DNA of 64,000 nt from Desulfofundulus thermosubterraneus DSM 16057 (GCF_900142025.1 NZ_FQZM01000003.1:124001-188000), one strand, 5' to 3'; positions 14,898 to 23,138 are shown, counted from the first letter of the stretch. Notes: generated from the letters alone by a model not told the origin. Made by a program: numbers and translations.

Positions 14898-15566
14898 ATG
14901 TCACTACCGCACCTGGAAATAGCGGCACTAAATGAAGTGGAAAGGGCAATTATTCGTCAGGCGGGATTCACGGTGCACTACCCGAAGGGGCACGTCATTT
15001 TTGCCGCCGGCGATCCGGCCGACCGGGTATACCTGGTGGAAAGCGGGTGGGTAAAAATCTACCGCTTGAACGCAGACGGCCGCCGGGTTACCGTGGGCAG
15101 TATCCGCAGCCCCGGGGAACTGATGGGCCTGGCGGAAGCCCTGTGGGGAGGGGAACGCACCTGTTTTGCCGGTGCCATCAGCAACGTCAGCCTGGTGGTT
15201 CTACGCAAGAACAAATTTGAAGAGCTAATGGGTGCCCATCCTTTTCTGGCGATTAAAGTTGCCAAGTTACTGGGAGTACGCATGCGGGAAGCGGAACAGA
15301 TTATCCACGAGATGGTCTGCTGGCAAGCTCCCGGGCGACTGGCCCTGGCCCTGTTAAAAATGGGCGAGCGCTGCGGCGTGGAAACTAAAAACGGCATAAA
15401 ACTGGGCGTGCAGCTTACCCACGAGGAACTGGCCAATATGGTGGGTGCCTCCCGGCAAACGGTAACTTCCCTTTTGAACACCTTCAAGCAGGAAAAAAGT
15501 ATTGCTTACGAGGGCAGGACTATTAACATCGTGGATCCGGACAAGCTGGCCCGGTGGATTATGTAA
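14898..15566 (+). CDS. Crp/Fnr-family transcriptional regulator
   Basis: A 222-aa regulator with an N-terminal cyclic-nucleotide-binding beta-roll (about 20-115; YPKGHVIFAAGDPADRVYLV, SPGELMGLAEAL), a dimer helix (about 118-145) and a C-terminal winged helix. The recognition helix is LTHEELANMVGASRQTVTSL. It has no FNR-type N-terminal Cys cluster. It also lacks the CooA heme-ligand Cys-x-His motif, so it is not CooA despite a similar recognition helix. The effector pocket does not show the classical cAMP Arg-Ser pair, so the ligand is unknown. GGGAGGG precedes the ATG. Its place opposite the Mo operon and before a ferredoxin gene makes it the likely regulator of both. Confidence 0.93.
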   Translation: MSLPHLEIAALNEVERAIIRQAGFTVHYPKGHVIFAAGDPADRVYLVESGWVKIYRLNADGRRVTVGSIRSPGELMGLAEALWGGERTCFAGAISNVSLVVLRKNKFEELMGAHPFLAIKVAKLLGVRMREAEQIIHEMVCWQAPGRLALALLKMGERCGVETKNGIKLGVQLTHEELANMVGASRQTVTSLLNTFKQEKSIAYEGRTINIVDPDKLARWIM

Positions 15567-15603
15567 ACACACTGTTCAGGTAAAGGCTGTTGCGATCTTT
15601 AAC

Positions 15604-15628
15604 AAACCCCGTTTCCGGGGTTTTTTTT
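15604..15628 (+). terminator. Intrinsic terminator after the Crp/Fnr gene
   Basis: AAACCCC and GGGGTTT form a stem around GTTTCC and run into a tract of eight T, 38 bp after the stop codon. This separates the regulator from the ferredoxin gene at 15810, which therefore needs its own promoter. Confidence 0.85.
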
Positions 15629-15634
15629 GTGCGC

Positions 15635-15809
15635 TTGACAATACAAAATACCCATCAAAAAAAATAATATTTTTGAGAAGGTTTTCTAATGAAGTTATCG
15701 AACTATAGTCAAATAAACCGCCGGGGGGAAACATCGGTTGCGTCAGGAGGGCAGCCTGGCGTTACAGCGTGTCTTTGACCTTGGTAAGAAGATAGAAAGG
15801 AGTTAACCG
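15635..15809 (+). promoter_or_regulatory. Leader region of the second ferredoxin gene
   Basis: A TTGACA box (15635-15640) opens the region, but no well-spaced -10 hexamer follows, so the promoter is unclear. Downstream lie two small hairpins: ACCG/CGGT (15717-15738) and CGTCAGG/CCTGGCG with a 7-base loop (15741-15761, one G-U pair). A structured leader is possible; I do not recognise a riboswitch class. AAAGGAG precedes the ATG at 15810. Confidence 0.3.
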
Positions 15810-16316
15810 ATGAGCCGTTACTATTTGTATCAGGACGAAAAGAAATGCATTTCCTGCCGCACTTGCGAAGTGCAGTGCAAGGTCAGCAAGGGGCTTGGGG
15901 TGGGACCCAGGCCAAGTAAGGTTGTTACGGTAGGACCTGTCATCAAAAGCGGTCAAGCAATGGCAACGTATGTTTTGACCGCCTGTCACCACTGCGAGGA
16001 TCCCTATTGCGTGCAGGCCTGCCCGGTTGGAGCCGTCCAGAAACGTCCCAGTGACGGCATTGTGTTTATCGACCAGGAACTGTGTGTGGGGTGCCAGAGC
16101 TGCATTATGGCCTGCCCGTGGGGTGCACCGCAGTGGGATGAAGAAAAAGGGGTAGCTGTTAAATGTGACTACTGCAAAGACCGGATTGATGCCGGGCTCC
16201 AGCCGGCATGCGTTACTGCCTGTCCCACCAACAGCCTTCTCTTTGGCCCGGCTGAACACATGCCGTACGTAAAAAGGGTACGTTATGCCCGCAAGAGGTT
16301 TGCATGTAATGTATAG
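15810..16316 (+). CDS. Four-cluster ferredoxin-like protein, paralogue of the Mo-operon subunit
   Basis: This 168-aa protein has four 4Fe-4S motifs (CISCRTCEVQC, CHHCEDPYCVQAC, CVGCQSCIMAC, CDYCKDRI with CVTACP) and is close to the subunit at 9855-10364 throughout. Differences are concentrated between residues 40 and 55 and in the last 12 residues. It lies after the Crp/Fnr gene but behind a terminator, with no oxidoreductase gene beside it. It may be an alternative electron carrier for the Mo enzyme or the fused flavoprotein, made under different conditions. This is inferred from similarity and location. Confidence 0.92.
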   Translation: MSRYYLYQDEKKCISCRTCEVQCKVSKGLGVGPRPSKVVTVGPVIKSGQAMATYVLTACHHCEDPYCVQACPVGAVQKRPSDGIVFIDQELCVGCQSCIMACPWGAPQWDEEKGVAVKCDYCKDRIDAGLQPACVTACPTNSLLFGPAEHMPYVKRVRYARKRFACNV

Positions 16317-16336
16317 CCGCTCTGCATAAAAAGGCA

Positions 16337-16354
16337 GGCCGGAAAATCCCGGCC
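16337..16354 (-). terminator. Terminator between convergent genes
   Basis: GGCCGG and CCGGCC pair around a 6-base loop. Read on the minus strand the stem is followed by TGCCTTTTT, which fits termination of the nitroreductase gene. Confidence 0.65.
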
Positions 16355-16360
16355 GGTGGT

Positions 16361-16882
16361 CTAAATATAGCTCACAATTTCTTCTAGTTCCCTTCTCTTG
16401 GGCCTGCGGGCCGGGTCGTCGGCCGGATAACCCACGGGTATAATGGCCACCGGTATGAGCTCCGGAGGAATATCTAGGCACTCCCTCACCCGTTCCTCGT
16501 CAAAAGCGCCCACCCAGCAGGTCCCCAGGCCCAGGGCATTTGCGGTAAGCAGAATATTCTGCACCGCGGCGGCCGTATCCTGAATACAGTAAAGTCGCCG
16601 CCCCCGATCCCCGTAAACCCGGGCCGAGCGTTCTGGTTCCGCGCAAACCACAATCACCACAGGGGCCTGGACTATAAACCGTTGATTTAAAGCGGCCTGG
16701 GCCAGAGCTTCTTTTTTTTCCTGCCGGGTAACCACGTAAAAAAACCAGGGCTGCAAATTCCCGGCGGATGGAGCCCAGCGGGCCGCTTCCAGGAGTTGGT
16801 CAAGTAATGCTTCGGGCAGCGGGTCCGGTTTATAGTGTCTTACGGAATACCGGCTCCTTACCAGGGAGAGTATCGTGGACAT
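16361..16882 (-). CDS. Nitroreductase-family FMN protein
   Basis: A 173-aa nitroreductase-fold flavoprotein. Family blocks are RSRYSVRHYKPDPLP at the N-terminus (FMN phosphate contact), AARWAPSAGNLQPWFFYVV, the central DTAAAVQNILLTANALGLGTCW, and the C-terminal IPVGYP near 150. Members reduce nitro compounds, quinones or flavins with NAD(P)H; the natural substrate is not evident. GAGGAGGG lies 9 bases before the ATG at 16882; the frame extends to a TTG at 16888 that would be too close to it. The gene stands alone and converges with the ferredoxin gene. Confidence 0.9.
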   Translation of the reverse strand: MSTILSLVRSRYSVRHYKPDPLPEALLDQLLEAARWAPSAGNLQPWFFYVVTRQEKKEALAQAALNQRFIVQAPVVIVVCAEPERSARVYGDRGRRLYCIQDTAAAVQNILLTANALGLGTCWVGAFDEERVRECLDIPPELIPVAIIPVGYPADDPARRPKRRELEEIVSYI

Positions 16883-17023
16883 GATCAATTTCCCTCCTCA
16901 TCAAGGTGTTCTTAATATTATACCCGGAACTCTCATCTCGTGTGTTTTCACAACCGCCTTCTTAAGAAATCGCCCTTAATTTTCACCGGTATAAGCCAGG
17001 GCTAGTACATATTAATTCTTACT

Positions 17024-17458
17024 TCACCTGACCACCATTACCGGACAGGGGGCCAGGTGCAGCACTTTATGGCTCACGCTGCCCAGGAAAAGGGACTTGA
17101 TATCGCCATAACCGCGGCTCCCAATTACGATCAGGTCAAATTGACCATCTGCGGCCACGCGACAGATGGCTTCGGCTGCATCTCCCCGTTCCACTGCCGT
17201 GGCTATGGCCTGGCCTTCCGCCAGAAAAATCTCTTGTACGGCAGCAAAGACTTTTTCCGCGCGGGCTTCTATTTCTTGATCCAGCTCTTTTTGCTGAAGC
17301 CAGGCACAAACTCCGGGTTCGGGGAAAAGTTTATAGCAGGAAGGCCCCACGTACAAAGCCGTTACTGCAACTTCCGGGTTTAGCTTGTTTAAGCGCAACG
17401 CCTGTCCGGCAGCACGCAGTGAATTCTCCGAACCATCCACGGCCAGAAGGATTTTCAC
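17024..17458 (-). CDS. Universal stress protein, UspA family
   Basis: A single-domain 144-aa Usp protein. It begins MKILLAVDGSENS and ends with the ATP-binding pattern G-x2-G-x9-G-S (IGSRGYGDIKSLFLGSVS) and the strand CPVMVV. The nucleotide motif is intact, so it belongs to the ATP-binding subgroup. The start is a GTG preceded by GGGGGAGG. The plus-strand riboswitch region upstream is divergent. Confidence 0.92.
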   Translation of the reverse strand: MKILLAVDGSENSLRAAGQALRLNKLNPEVAVTALYVGPSCYKLFPEPGVCAWLQQKELDQEIEARAEKVFAAVQEIFLAEGQAIATAVERGDAAEAICRVAADGQFDLIVIGSRGYGDIKSLFLGSVSHKVLHLAPCPVMVVR

Positions 17459-17535
17459 AAACCACTACCTCCCCCGAAGACAATCTTTATTGCAGGATCT
17501 TCTACGTTCCAGTGGAAAAAACCTGCATTACTAGA

Positions 17536-17597
17536 AACATAATTAAATTCATAGGGTGACAATATCATAGTCCGGTGACAACATAATTAAATTCATA
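17536..17597. repeat. Pair of 18-bp direct repeats upstream of the riboswitch promoter
   Basis: AACATAATTAAATTCATA occurs at 17536-17553 and again, identically, at 17580-17597, a 44-bp period. The second copy abuts the -35 box of the promoter below. A GGTGACAA block also occurs twice in between. This could be a regulator binding array or a small local duplication. Confidence 0.7.
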
Positions 17598-17627
17598 TTG
17601 CCTTCACAGGGATTTATGAGCTATAAT
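17598..17627 (+). promoter_or_regulatory. Putative promoter of the riboswitch-transporter transcript
   Basis: TTGCCT (17598-17603, 4 of 6 consensus) and a perfect TATAAT (17622-17627) are 18 bp apart. Transcription would start near 17634, about 37 bases before the aptamer. Confidence 0.6.
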
Positions 17628-17670
17628 ACTTCATAAAGTATAAAGTAAAAGATAGGAGAATACGGTGCTT

Positions 17671-17766
17671 ACGGGTTGGGCAAACCGGGCGAAAGCCCGG
17701 GACGCTAAAGCTATGGGTCTAAGGTCCTTTTCAGGACTATGATCGCCAGGCTGCAACGGTACCGAC
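17671..17766 (+). promoter_or_regulatory. Cyclic-di-GMP-I (GEMM) riboswitch aptamer
   Basis: The conserved core of the GEMM-I class is visible in order: GGGCAAACC (17688-17696), a stem capped by a GAAA tetraloop (CCGGGC-GAAA-GCCCGG), GGGACGCTAAAGC, the tetraloop-receptor-like CTATGGGTCTAAGG, a second arm (GTCC/GGAC), then ATGATCGCCAGGCTGC. CGGT at 17673-17676 can close the aptamer with ACCG at 17761-17764. The G triplet before CAAACC is kept, which fits c-di-GMP rather than the c-AMP-GMP variant. A terminator follows directly, so this is a transcriptional switch for the transporter gene. Confidence 0.88.
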
Positions 17767-17772
17767 TGCCGG

Positions 17773-17807
17773 GGGGGGTAGTCACTTGACTACCCCCCTT
17801 TAATTTT
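17773..17807 (+). terminator. Riboswitch expression-platform terminator
   Basis: GGGGGGTAGTC (17773-17783) and GACTACCCCCC (17788-17798) form an 11-bp stem with an ACTT loop, followed by TTTAATTTT. It begins 6 bases after the aptamer-closing strand, and about 105 bp separate it from the transporter start. Whether ligand turns the gene on or off cannot be decided by eye. Confidence 0.85.
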
Positions 17808-17911
17808 GCCTGAAGTTGTTCATATCCTTGTGTCCAGCGGAGGTGGTTTCCTCAAAAGTAGTAAGAACGGATGATTACCGAAACACTATGTAATGAAAGG
17901 AGATGAGAAAC

Positions 17912-19303
17912 TTGTCGGCTCAAACGCAAGTTATTTTAGCTACATCCGTCTTTTTACTTACCTATGTTATAATTATTTCGGAAAAGATTCACCGTACCGT
18001 GGCCGCCTTTTGCGGTGCCGCGATAGTGATACTGGCTGGCATCATTACCCCGGAACTGGCTGTCCATTACATCGATTGGAACACCATCGGCCTTTTAACG
18101 GGGATGATGATTATCGTGGGCGTTACCCGTGAAACAGGGGTCTTTGAGTACCTGGCCATCAAGGCGGCCAAAATGGCCCGGGGGGAGCCCCTGCGAATCC
18201 TGGCATCCCTCTCTCTGGTCACGGCTGTACTATCAGCCCTGCTGGACAATGTGACCACGGTACTCCTCATCGTACCCGTTACATTTGCCATCGCCCACAA
18301 ACTAAAGGTAAGCCCCCTGCCATTCTTAATTTCTGAAATTATCGCTTCCAACATTGGAGGCACAGCTACCCTGATCGGTGACCCGCCCAACATCATGATC
18401 GGCAGCGCCGTAGGGCTCGGGTTTATGGATTTTGTGATTAACCTTACCCCGGTGGTGGTTGTAATTTATGTGTTGACCATCTCCATCCTGCGCCTCATTT
18501 ACCGCCGGGAACTGGTTACAAACCCTGAGAACCAAAAAAGCATCCTGGAGCTAAAAGAATGGGACGAGATTAAAGACGCCTCCTTGCTCAAACCCTGCCT
18601 ATGGGTTCTGGGGTTAACCATTGCCGGCTTTGCCCTGCACCAGTTCCTGCACCTGGAGAGTTCGGTAATTGCCCTGGCCGGCGCGGCCCTGTTGCTGGTA
18701 ATCACCCGTTCCGACCCGGAACATGCCCTGCACGCCGTGGAATGGCCGGTTATCTTCTTCTTTATCGGCCTGTTTGCCCTGGTGGGAGCGCTGGAAGAAG
18801 TAGGCGTCATTGAAACTATTGCCCATTTTGCCCTGGAGGTTACCGGGGGAGAACTCCTGCCGGCCGGCCTTCTGATTGTCTGGCTTTCGGCCCTGGCCTC
18901 GGCCTTTGTGGACAACATCCCCTTTGTAGCGACCATGATTCCTTTAATCCAGGACATGGGCCGCCTGGGGGGTATTGAAAACCTCAACTTTCTGTGGTGG
19001 TCCCTTTCCCTGGGAGCCTGTCTGGGTGGCAACGGCACCATCATCGGTGCTTCGGCCAACGTAGTGGTGGTGGGCATGGCTGAAAAGAGGGGTATTCCCA
19101 TCAGCTTCCTGGGTTTCTTTAAAGTAGCTTTTCCCCTCATGATCCTGTCCATTGTCATTGCCACAGTTTATTTGCTGGCCTGGCTGAAATTTCCGACCAC
19201 CCTGGTGCTGGTCGCCACGCTGGCAGTAGGGCTGGTTTGGAGCCTGCTTTTAAACCTTCTGCAAAGGCAGGGCAGGAAGGAGTCTTTCGGGCACGGCGGG
19301 TAA
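17912..19303 (+). CDS. ArsB/NhaD-type ion transporter
   Basis: A 463-aa transporter of the ion-transporter (IT) superfamily with about 11-12 membrane helices. Hallmarks are LLDNVTTVLLIVPVTFAIA near 113, SNIGGTATLIGDPPNIMIG near 150, and the mirrored repeat ASAFVDNIPFVATMIPL near 330 with GACLGGNGTIIGASANVV near 368. This pattern is shared by NhaD Na+/H+ antiporters, ArsB and YbiR-type proteins, so the substrate is open; no arsenic genes are nearby. AAAGGAG lies 9 bases before the TTG at 17912, while the ATG at 17903 directly touches it, so I use the TTG. The gene sits under the c-di-GMP riboswitch. Confidence 0.88.
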   Translation: MSAQTQVILATSVFLLTYVIIISEKIHRTVAAFCGAAIVILAGIITPELAVHYIDWNTIGLLTGMMIIVGVTRETGVFEYLAIKAAKMARGEPLRILASLSLVTAVLSALLDNVTTVLLIVPVTFAIAHKLKVSPLPFLISEIIASNIGGTATLIGDPPNIMIGSAVGLGFMDFVINLTPVVVVIYVLTISILRLIYRRELVTNPENQKSILELKEWDEIKDASLLKPCLWVLGLTIAGFALHQFLHLESSVIALAGAALLLVITRSDPEHALHAVEWPVIFFFIGLFALVGALEEVGVIETIAHFALEVTGGELLPAGLLIVWLSALASAFVDNIPFVATMIPLIQDMGRLGGIENLNFLWWSLSLGACLGGNGTIIGASANVVVVGMAEKRGIPISFLGFFKVAFPLMILSIVIATVYLLAWLKFPTTLVLVATLAVGLVWSLLLNLLQRQGRKESFGHGG

Positions 19304-19363
19304 CAACTGATTCCCTGCACCAGTTGCCTGGAGAACAGTAAATTGTACAAGGGGGGTTGGCAG

Positions 19364-20032
19364 TTGACCAGAAACCAGTTGGCCGCCATGATCGATCATA
19401 CCCTGCTTAAGCCCACGGCCACCACCCGGGACATCCAGCGGCTTTGTGCCGAAGCAATGGCGGAAGGGTTTGCCGCCGTATGCGTCAATCCCGCGCATGT
19501 GGAGTACGCCGCTAAAATACTTGCCGGTTCCACGGTGGCAGTGTGTACGGTGATTGGTTTTCCCCTGGGGGCAACCACGCCATCCGTAAAAAAGAAAGAG
19601 GCTGAAGAGGCCATAAATAACGGCGCCAGGGAAGTGGACATGGTCATAAATATCGGCGCCTTGAAGGAAGGAAACCATGATCTCGTCGTGGCCGATATCC
19701 GGGGAGTGGTAGAGGCAGTGACCGCCCTTTTGCCCGGTGGGCTGGTCAAGGTGATTATCGAAACGGGCTACTTAAACCACGAGGAGAAAATCACCGCCTG
19801 CCGGCTGGTGTGGCAGGCGGGCGCCCACTATGTAAAAACCAGCACCGGTTTCGGCCCGGGCGGGGCCACGGTGGAAGACGTAAGGCTATTGCGGGAAAAC
19901 CTCCCCCCGGAAATGGGCGTAAAAGCCTCGGGGGGCATTCGTACCACCGGCCAGGCCCTGGCCCTGATCCGGGCCGGGGCCACCAGGCTGGGTACGAGCG
20001 CCGGCCCGGCCCTGCTGGCCGGCCTGGAGTAA
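19364..20032 (+). CDS. deoC: Deoxyribose-phosphate aldolase
   Basis: DeoC splits 2-deoxyribose 5-phosphate into acetaldehyde and glyceraldehyde 3-phosphate. The 222-aa protein has the typical blocks MIDHTLLKPTAT, VNPAHVEYAA, VIGFPLGATTPSVKKKEAEE, GAREVDMVINIGALKEG, and the Schiff-base lysine in HYVKTSTGFGPGGAT, then GVKASGGIRT. GGGGGG lies 7 bases before the TTG at 19364, so that is taken as start. It follows the transporter by 60 bp and may be read from the same transcript, though no metabolic link is evident. Confidence 0.95.
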   Translation: MTRNQLAAMIDHTLLKPTATTRDIQRLCAEAMAEGFAAVCVNPAHVEYAAKILAGSTVAVCTVIGFPLGATTPSVKKKEAEEAINNGAREVDMVINIGALKEGNHDLVVADIRGVVEAVTALLPGGLVKVIIETGYLNHEEKITACRLVWQAGAHYVKTSTGFGPGGATVEDVRLLRENLPPEMGVKASGGIRTTGQALALIRAGATRLGTSAGPALLAGLE

Positions 20033-20147
20033 GCAAATAACATCGGTGAAATCATTTCCTCCATCTCCGGGCAGGTGGAGGAAAAAATTTTTTCCGGGCG
20101 AATATACTAAGGGTTTTAGGAAAAACTGCAGAGGAAGAGGGTTATTT

Positions 20148-21356
20148 ATGGCCGGTATCAGGGATTATCAGGCTGTTGCTGGTGAACAACTCATTGAAGA
20201 AATTTACGAGCTGGCCCGGCAGCTCAAGGGGTGCAGGGTTCAACACATCAATTCCACCTTTACCGGCGGCGGGGTGGCGGAAATTTTAAAACGCCTCGTA
20301 CCCATGATGCAGGAAGCGGGCTTAGAGGTGCGCTGGGACGTCATTAAGGGGAATGAGGAATTTTTCCGGGTGACCAAAACCTTCCATAACGCCTTTCACG
20401 GCGTACCCGTGCAAATAACGCCAGCCATGCTGGACACCTACCGCCGGATATCCCGGGAGAACTACGACCTGGTAGACCCCCGGGCCAACTTTGTCATTCT
20501 CCACGACCAGCAGCCCCTGGGCCTGGCCGAAATCCGTCCCGGCCACCCCGGCCGCTGGCTGTGGTACTGCCACATTGACCCGGTAGACGTAGACCGGGAG
20601 GTGTGGGATTTCCTGAGCCCCTGGGCAAGGAGTTGTGACGCCGCCATCTACCATATCCCGGCCTATGCCCGGAATCTGGGTCACCGGCAATACATCATGC
20701 CCCCAGCCATCGACCCCCTGGCGGAGAAAAACCGGGAGGTAACGCCCGGTGAGATTGCCGCGGTTATGGAACGGCTGGGCATACCGGCTGACCTGCCCCT
20801 GGTGGTGCAAATTTCCCGGTTTGACCGCCTCAAAGACCCGTTGGGGGTTGTGCAGGCCTTCCGCCTGGTGCGGCAGGAAGTACCGTGCCGCCTGGTGCTG
20901 GCGGGGGGCGGAGCCTCCGACGACCCCGAGGGCATCCAGGTGCTCCAGGAAGTGCGGCAAGAAGCCGCCCATGACCCGGACATCTTTATCCTGGAGCTCC
21001 CCCCCACCAGCGATCTGGAAATTAATATACTGCAACGGGTTGCCGCAGTGGTGGTCCAGAAGTCGGTACGAGAGGGTTTCGGGCTGACCGTAACCGAGGC
21101 CATGTGGAAATCCCGCCCGGTGGTAGCTTCCCCCGTAGGCGGCATTACGGTGCAGATAATTCACGGACAGACCGGGCTGGCCGCCGCCACCACCGGAGAA
21201 ATGGCCCGGGCGGTGGTCAGAATATTGCGCGATCCCTCCCTGGCAGAAAAACTGGGGCAAAACGCCAGGGAACACGTGAAAAAGAACTTTATCCTGCCCA
21301 TTTATCTAAAACGGTGGCTGGAACTGCTCACGGCCGAGCAGAGTTACCCGGTATGA
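20148..21356 (+). CDS. treT: Trehalose synthase (glycosyltransferring), GT4 family
   Basis: The 402-aa protein resembles TreT, which joins a nucleotide-sugar glucose and free glucose to make trehalose. Marker blocks are VQHINSTFTGGGVAEIL at the N-terminus (nucleotide-sugar loop), WYCHIDPVD near 145, MPPAIDPLAEKN, VVQISRFDRLKDPLGV near 225, and the GT4 donor site VREGFGLTVTEAMWKSRPVV near 310 with GGITVQI. GAGGAAGAGGG precedes the ATG at 20148; an upstream extension of the frame to 20046 has no comparable ribosome site. The 3' end overlaps the convergent FetB-like gene by 29 bp. Together with the glucan phosphorylase at 60824 it points to storage or compatible-sugar metabolism. Confidence 0.88.
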   Translation: MAGIRDYQAVAGEQLIEEIYELARQLKGCRVQHINSTFTGGGVAEILKRLVPMMQEAGLEVRWDVIKGNEEFFRVTKTFHNAFHGVPVQITPAMLDTYRRISRENYDLVDPRANFVILHDQQPLGLAEIRPGHPGRWLWYCHIDPVDVDREVWDFLSPWARSCDAAIYHIPAYARNLGHRQYIMPPAIDPLAEKNREVTPGEIAAVMERLGIPADLPLVVQISRFDRLKDPLGVVQAFRLVRQEVPCRLVLAGGGASDDPEGIQVLQEVRQEAAHDPDIFILELPPTSDLEINILQRVAAVVVQKSVREGFGLTVTEAMWKSRPVVASPVGGITVQIIHGQTGLAAATTGEMARAVVRILRDPSLAEKLGQNAREHVKKNFILPIYLKRWLELLTAEQSYPV

Positions 21357-22095
21357 TCAGCTGCCCGGCCTGGTTGAAATAAGCCCGGTAAAGGGTAAAC
21401 CCCAGGGCAATGCTGGAAATGGCCGTGGCGCTGCTGAGCATCAGCATAACCATGATCTGGTACTTAACCGCCAGCAGGGGATCGGCCCCGGCCAGGATGG
21501 AGCCGGTCATCATCCCCGGCAGGGTAACTAGCCCCACGGTTTTCATGGAATCAATGGTGGGCAGCATCCCTCCTTTAATGGCCGCCTGCAGCACACCTTC
21601 CACCGCCTGCCGGGGAGATGCCCCCAGGGCCAGGGCGGCTTCCACCTCCCGCCTCTGCCGGCGGATATCGGCTTGAAAACGGTTGAGCACCAGGCCGGCA
21701 GCCACCATGGCGTTGCCAACGATCATCCCCGCCACCGGAATGACAAAGCGGGGGCTACCCTCGATGATGTGGAGTGAGAGCATCAGTCCCAGGGTAACTA
21801 CCTCCCCCAGCCCAATGGCCAGGATCACCCGCCAGAATATCCGCGGGATCTTTTTGCCCTTTCCGGCCGCATTGTGGGCGGCTACCAGGGTCATCAGCAG
21901 CAATATCCCTGCAGTAAAGTACCAGCGGTCCTGCTTGAACACAAAGGTCAGCACATAACCGATGGCCAGCAACTGCAAAAAGGTGCGGACCGTCCCCACC
22001 AGCAAATCCCGCTCCAGGCGCAGCTGCTGCCACAAAGACAAAAGCATGGCCACCAGCACCAGGGCCAGCGTGGACAATAGGGCTGCATCGGTCAA
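21328..22095 (-). CDS. fetB: FetB-like (UPF0014) ABC permease
   Basis: A 255-aa permease with about seven helices. The family core is RTFLQLLAIGYVL near the N-terminus, GMIVGNAMVAAGLVLNR near 125-140, EAALALGASPRQAVEGVLQ, and SMKTVGLVTLPGMMTGSILAGADP. E. coli FetAB exports iron and protects against peroxide. The TTG start at 22095 has AGAGGTG 7 bases before it and lies 6 bp after the ATPase stop, so the two genes form a tight operon. Confidence 0.9.
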   Translation of the reverse strand: MTDAALLSTLALVLVAMLLSLWQQLRLERDLLVGTVRTFLQLLAIGYVLTFVFKQDRWYFTAGILLLMTLVAAHNAAGKGKKIPRIFWRVILAIGLGEVVTLGLMLSLHIIEGSPRFVIPVAGMIVGNAMVAAGLVLNRFQADIRRQRREVEAALALGASPRQAVEGVLQAAIKGGMLPTIDSMKTVGLVTLPGMMTGSILAGADPLLAVKYQIMVMLMLSSATAISSIALGFTLYRAYFNQAGQLIIPGNSARP

Positions 22096-22101
22096 GGGAT
22101 T

Positions 22102-22878
22102 TCACCTCTTTTCAGGCCGGCAGCACCCTTGCGGGGGGTACCTGCCCTCCTGGAAGAACTGGCGCACCCAGGGATCGACCTCGCCGCGCATGAGATCTTC
22201 TTTCGGGCCACAGGCCGTAAGGCGCCCCTTCTGCATGACGGCCAGTACCTGGGCTACCCGCAGGGCCTGGGCGGCATCGTGGGTTACCCACACCACGGTG
22301 AGGGCATTTTCCCGCTGTAGCCGCGTGATTAACAGCTCTATCTCATCCCGGGCCTCCGGGTCCAGGGCTGAAGTAGGTTCGTCCAGCAAAAGGGCCGCCG
22401 GCCGGTTGGCCAGTGCCCGGGCTAGGGCAACCCGCTGGGCCTGACCACCGGAAAGACCGCTTACCTCCCGCCGCAAAAACTCGCCGTCCAGCCCGACCTG
22501 TTCCAGCAACTCTGCCGGTTCTACGCGCGGGGCCGAGCGGGTAACCCGGGGACCGTAAAGGAGATTTTCTTCTACGGTACCGGGAAAAAGGACCGGGGTT
22601 TGAAACAACATGCCCACCTGACGCCGCAGTTCCCGCACGGGATACCTTTCCAGGGGTTTGCCCTGCCAGTAAAGCCTGCCCCGGCTGGGTTCATCCAGAC
22701 GGTTTAAAAGACGCAGCAGGGAACTTTTACCCGAACCCGACGGCCCCACCAGGGCCGTGATGGCACCCCCGGGAAAATGGGCCGTAACGTCCTCGAGTAT
22801 GGTGACCAGCTGCCCTTCATCGCCGGCAGCCGTACGCCATACCCGATCCAGAAAAAAACCATCAGCATAGATCGCCAC
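22102..22878 (-). CDS. fetA: FetA-like ABC transporter ATPase
   Basis: A 258-aa ABC ATPase with Walker A GPSGSGKSSLLRL near 45, Q-loop MLFQTPVLFPGTV, signature LSGGQAQRVALARAL, Walker B ALLLDEPTSALD and switch WVTHDAAQA. It pairs with the UPF0014 permease encoded directly downstream. Iron or another metal is the presumed export substrate from the FetAB family. The GTG start at 22878 has only a weak ribosome site (GGTGAGT), so the exact start is uncertain. Confidence 0.9.
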   Translation of the reverse strand: MAIYADGFFLDRVWRTAAGDEGQLVTILEDVTAHFPGGAITALVGPSGSGKSSLLRLLNRLDEPSRGRLYWQGKPLERYPVRELRRQVGMLFQTPVLFPGTVEENLLYGPRVTRSAPRVEPAELLEQVGLDGEFLRREVSGLSGGQAQRVALARALANRPAALLLDEPTSALDPEARDEIELLITRLQRENALTVVWVTHDAAQALRVAQVLAVMQKGRLTACGPKEDLMRGEVDPWVRQFFQEGRYPPQGCCRPEKR

Positions 22879-23138
22879 TCACCATCACCAAATCCCCAAA
22901 ATCTTGAAATCTCGAAACTTCATAAGTTCGTACTATTAAGTTCGTACTATACTTGTAATCTCCTGCCGGTCAAGTCCAGATTATGGTATAAATTCCCTCC
23001 GGCAGGTAAGAACATCCCGTTTTAGGCCACGCTTATGAGGTATTGGCATTATAAACTATGGTAAATGTTCAGTAAAACCGCTTTGTGACTATTTGTTCGC
23101 ACGGCAATATGTTATCGATCTGAAAGCAGAGAACCGTT

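Noticed and set aside
14898-15566. Crp/Fnr regulator as CooA, the CO sensor, given CooA-like operators and a CODH cluster in the window
   Set aside because: The heme-ligand Cys-x-His motif of CooA is missing, and no matching operators are seen before the CODH cluster. Only the recognition helix is similar.
15717-15761. Molybdenum-cofactor or other riboswitch before the second ferredoxin
   Set aside because: Two small hairpins exist, but the conserved Moco-RNA core was not found; kept only as an unassigned leader.
20322-21275. 317-codon minus-strand frame over treT
   Set aside because: Shadow of the TreT gene; no ribosome site, Gly/His-rich nonsense composition.
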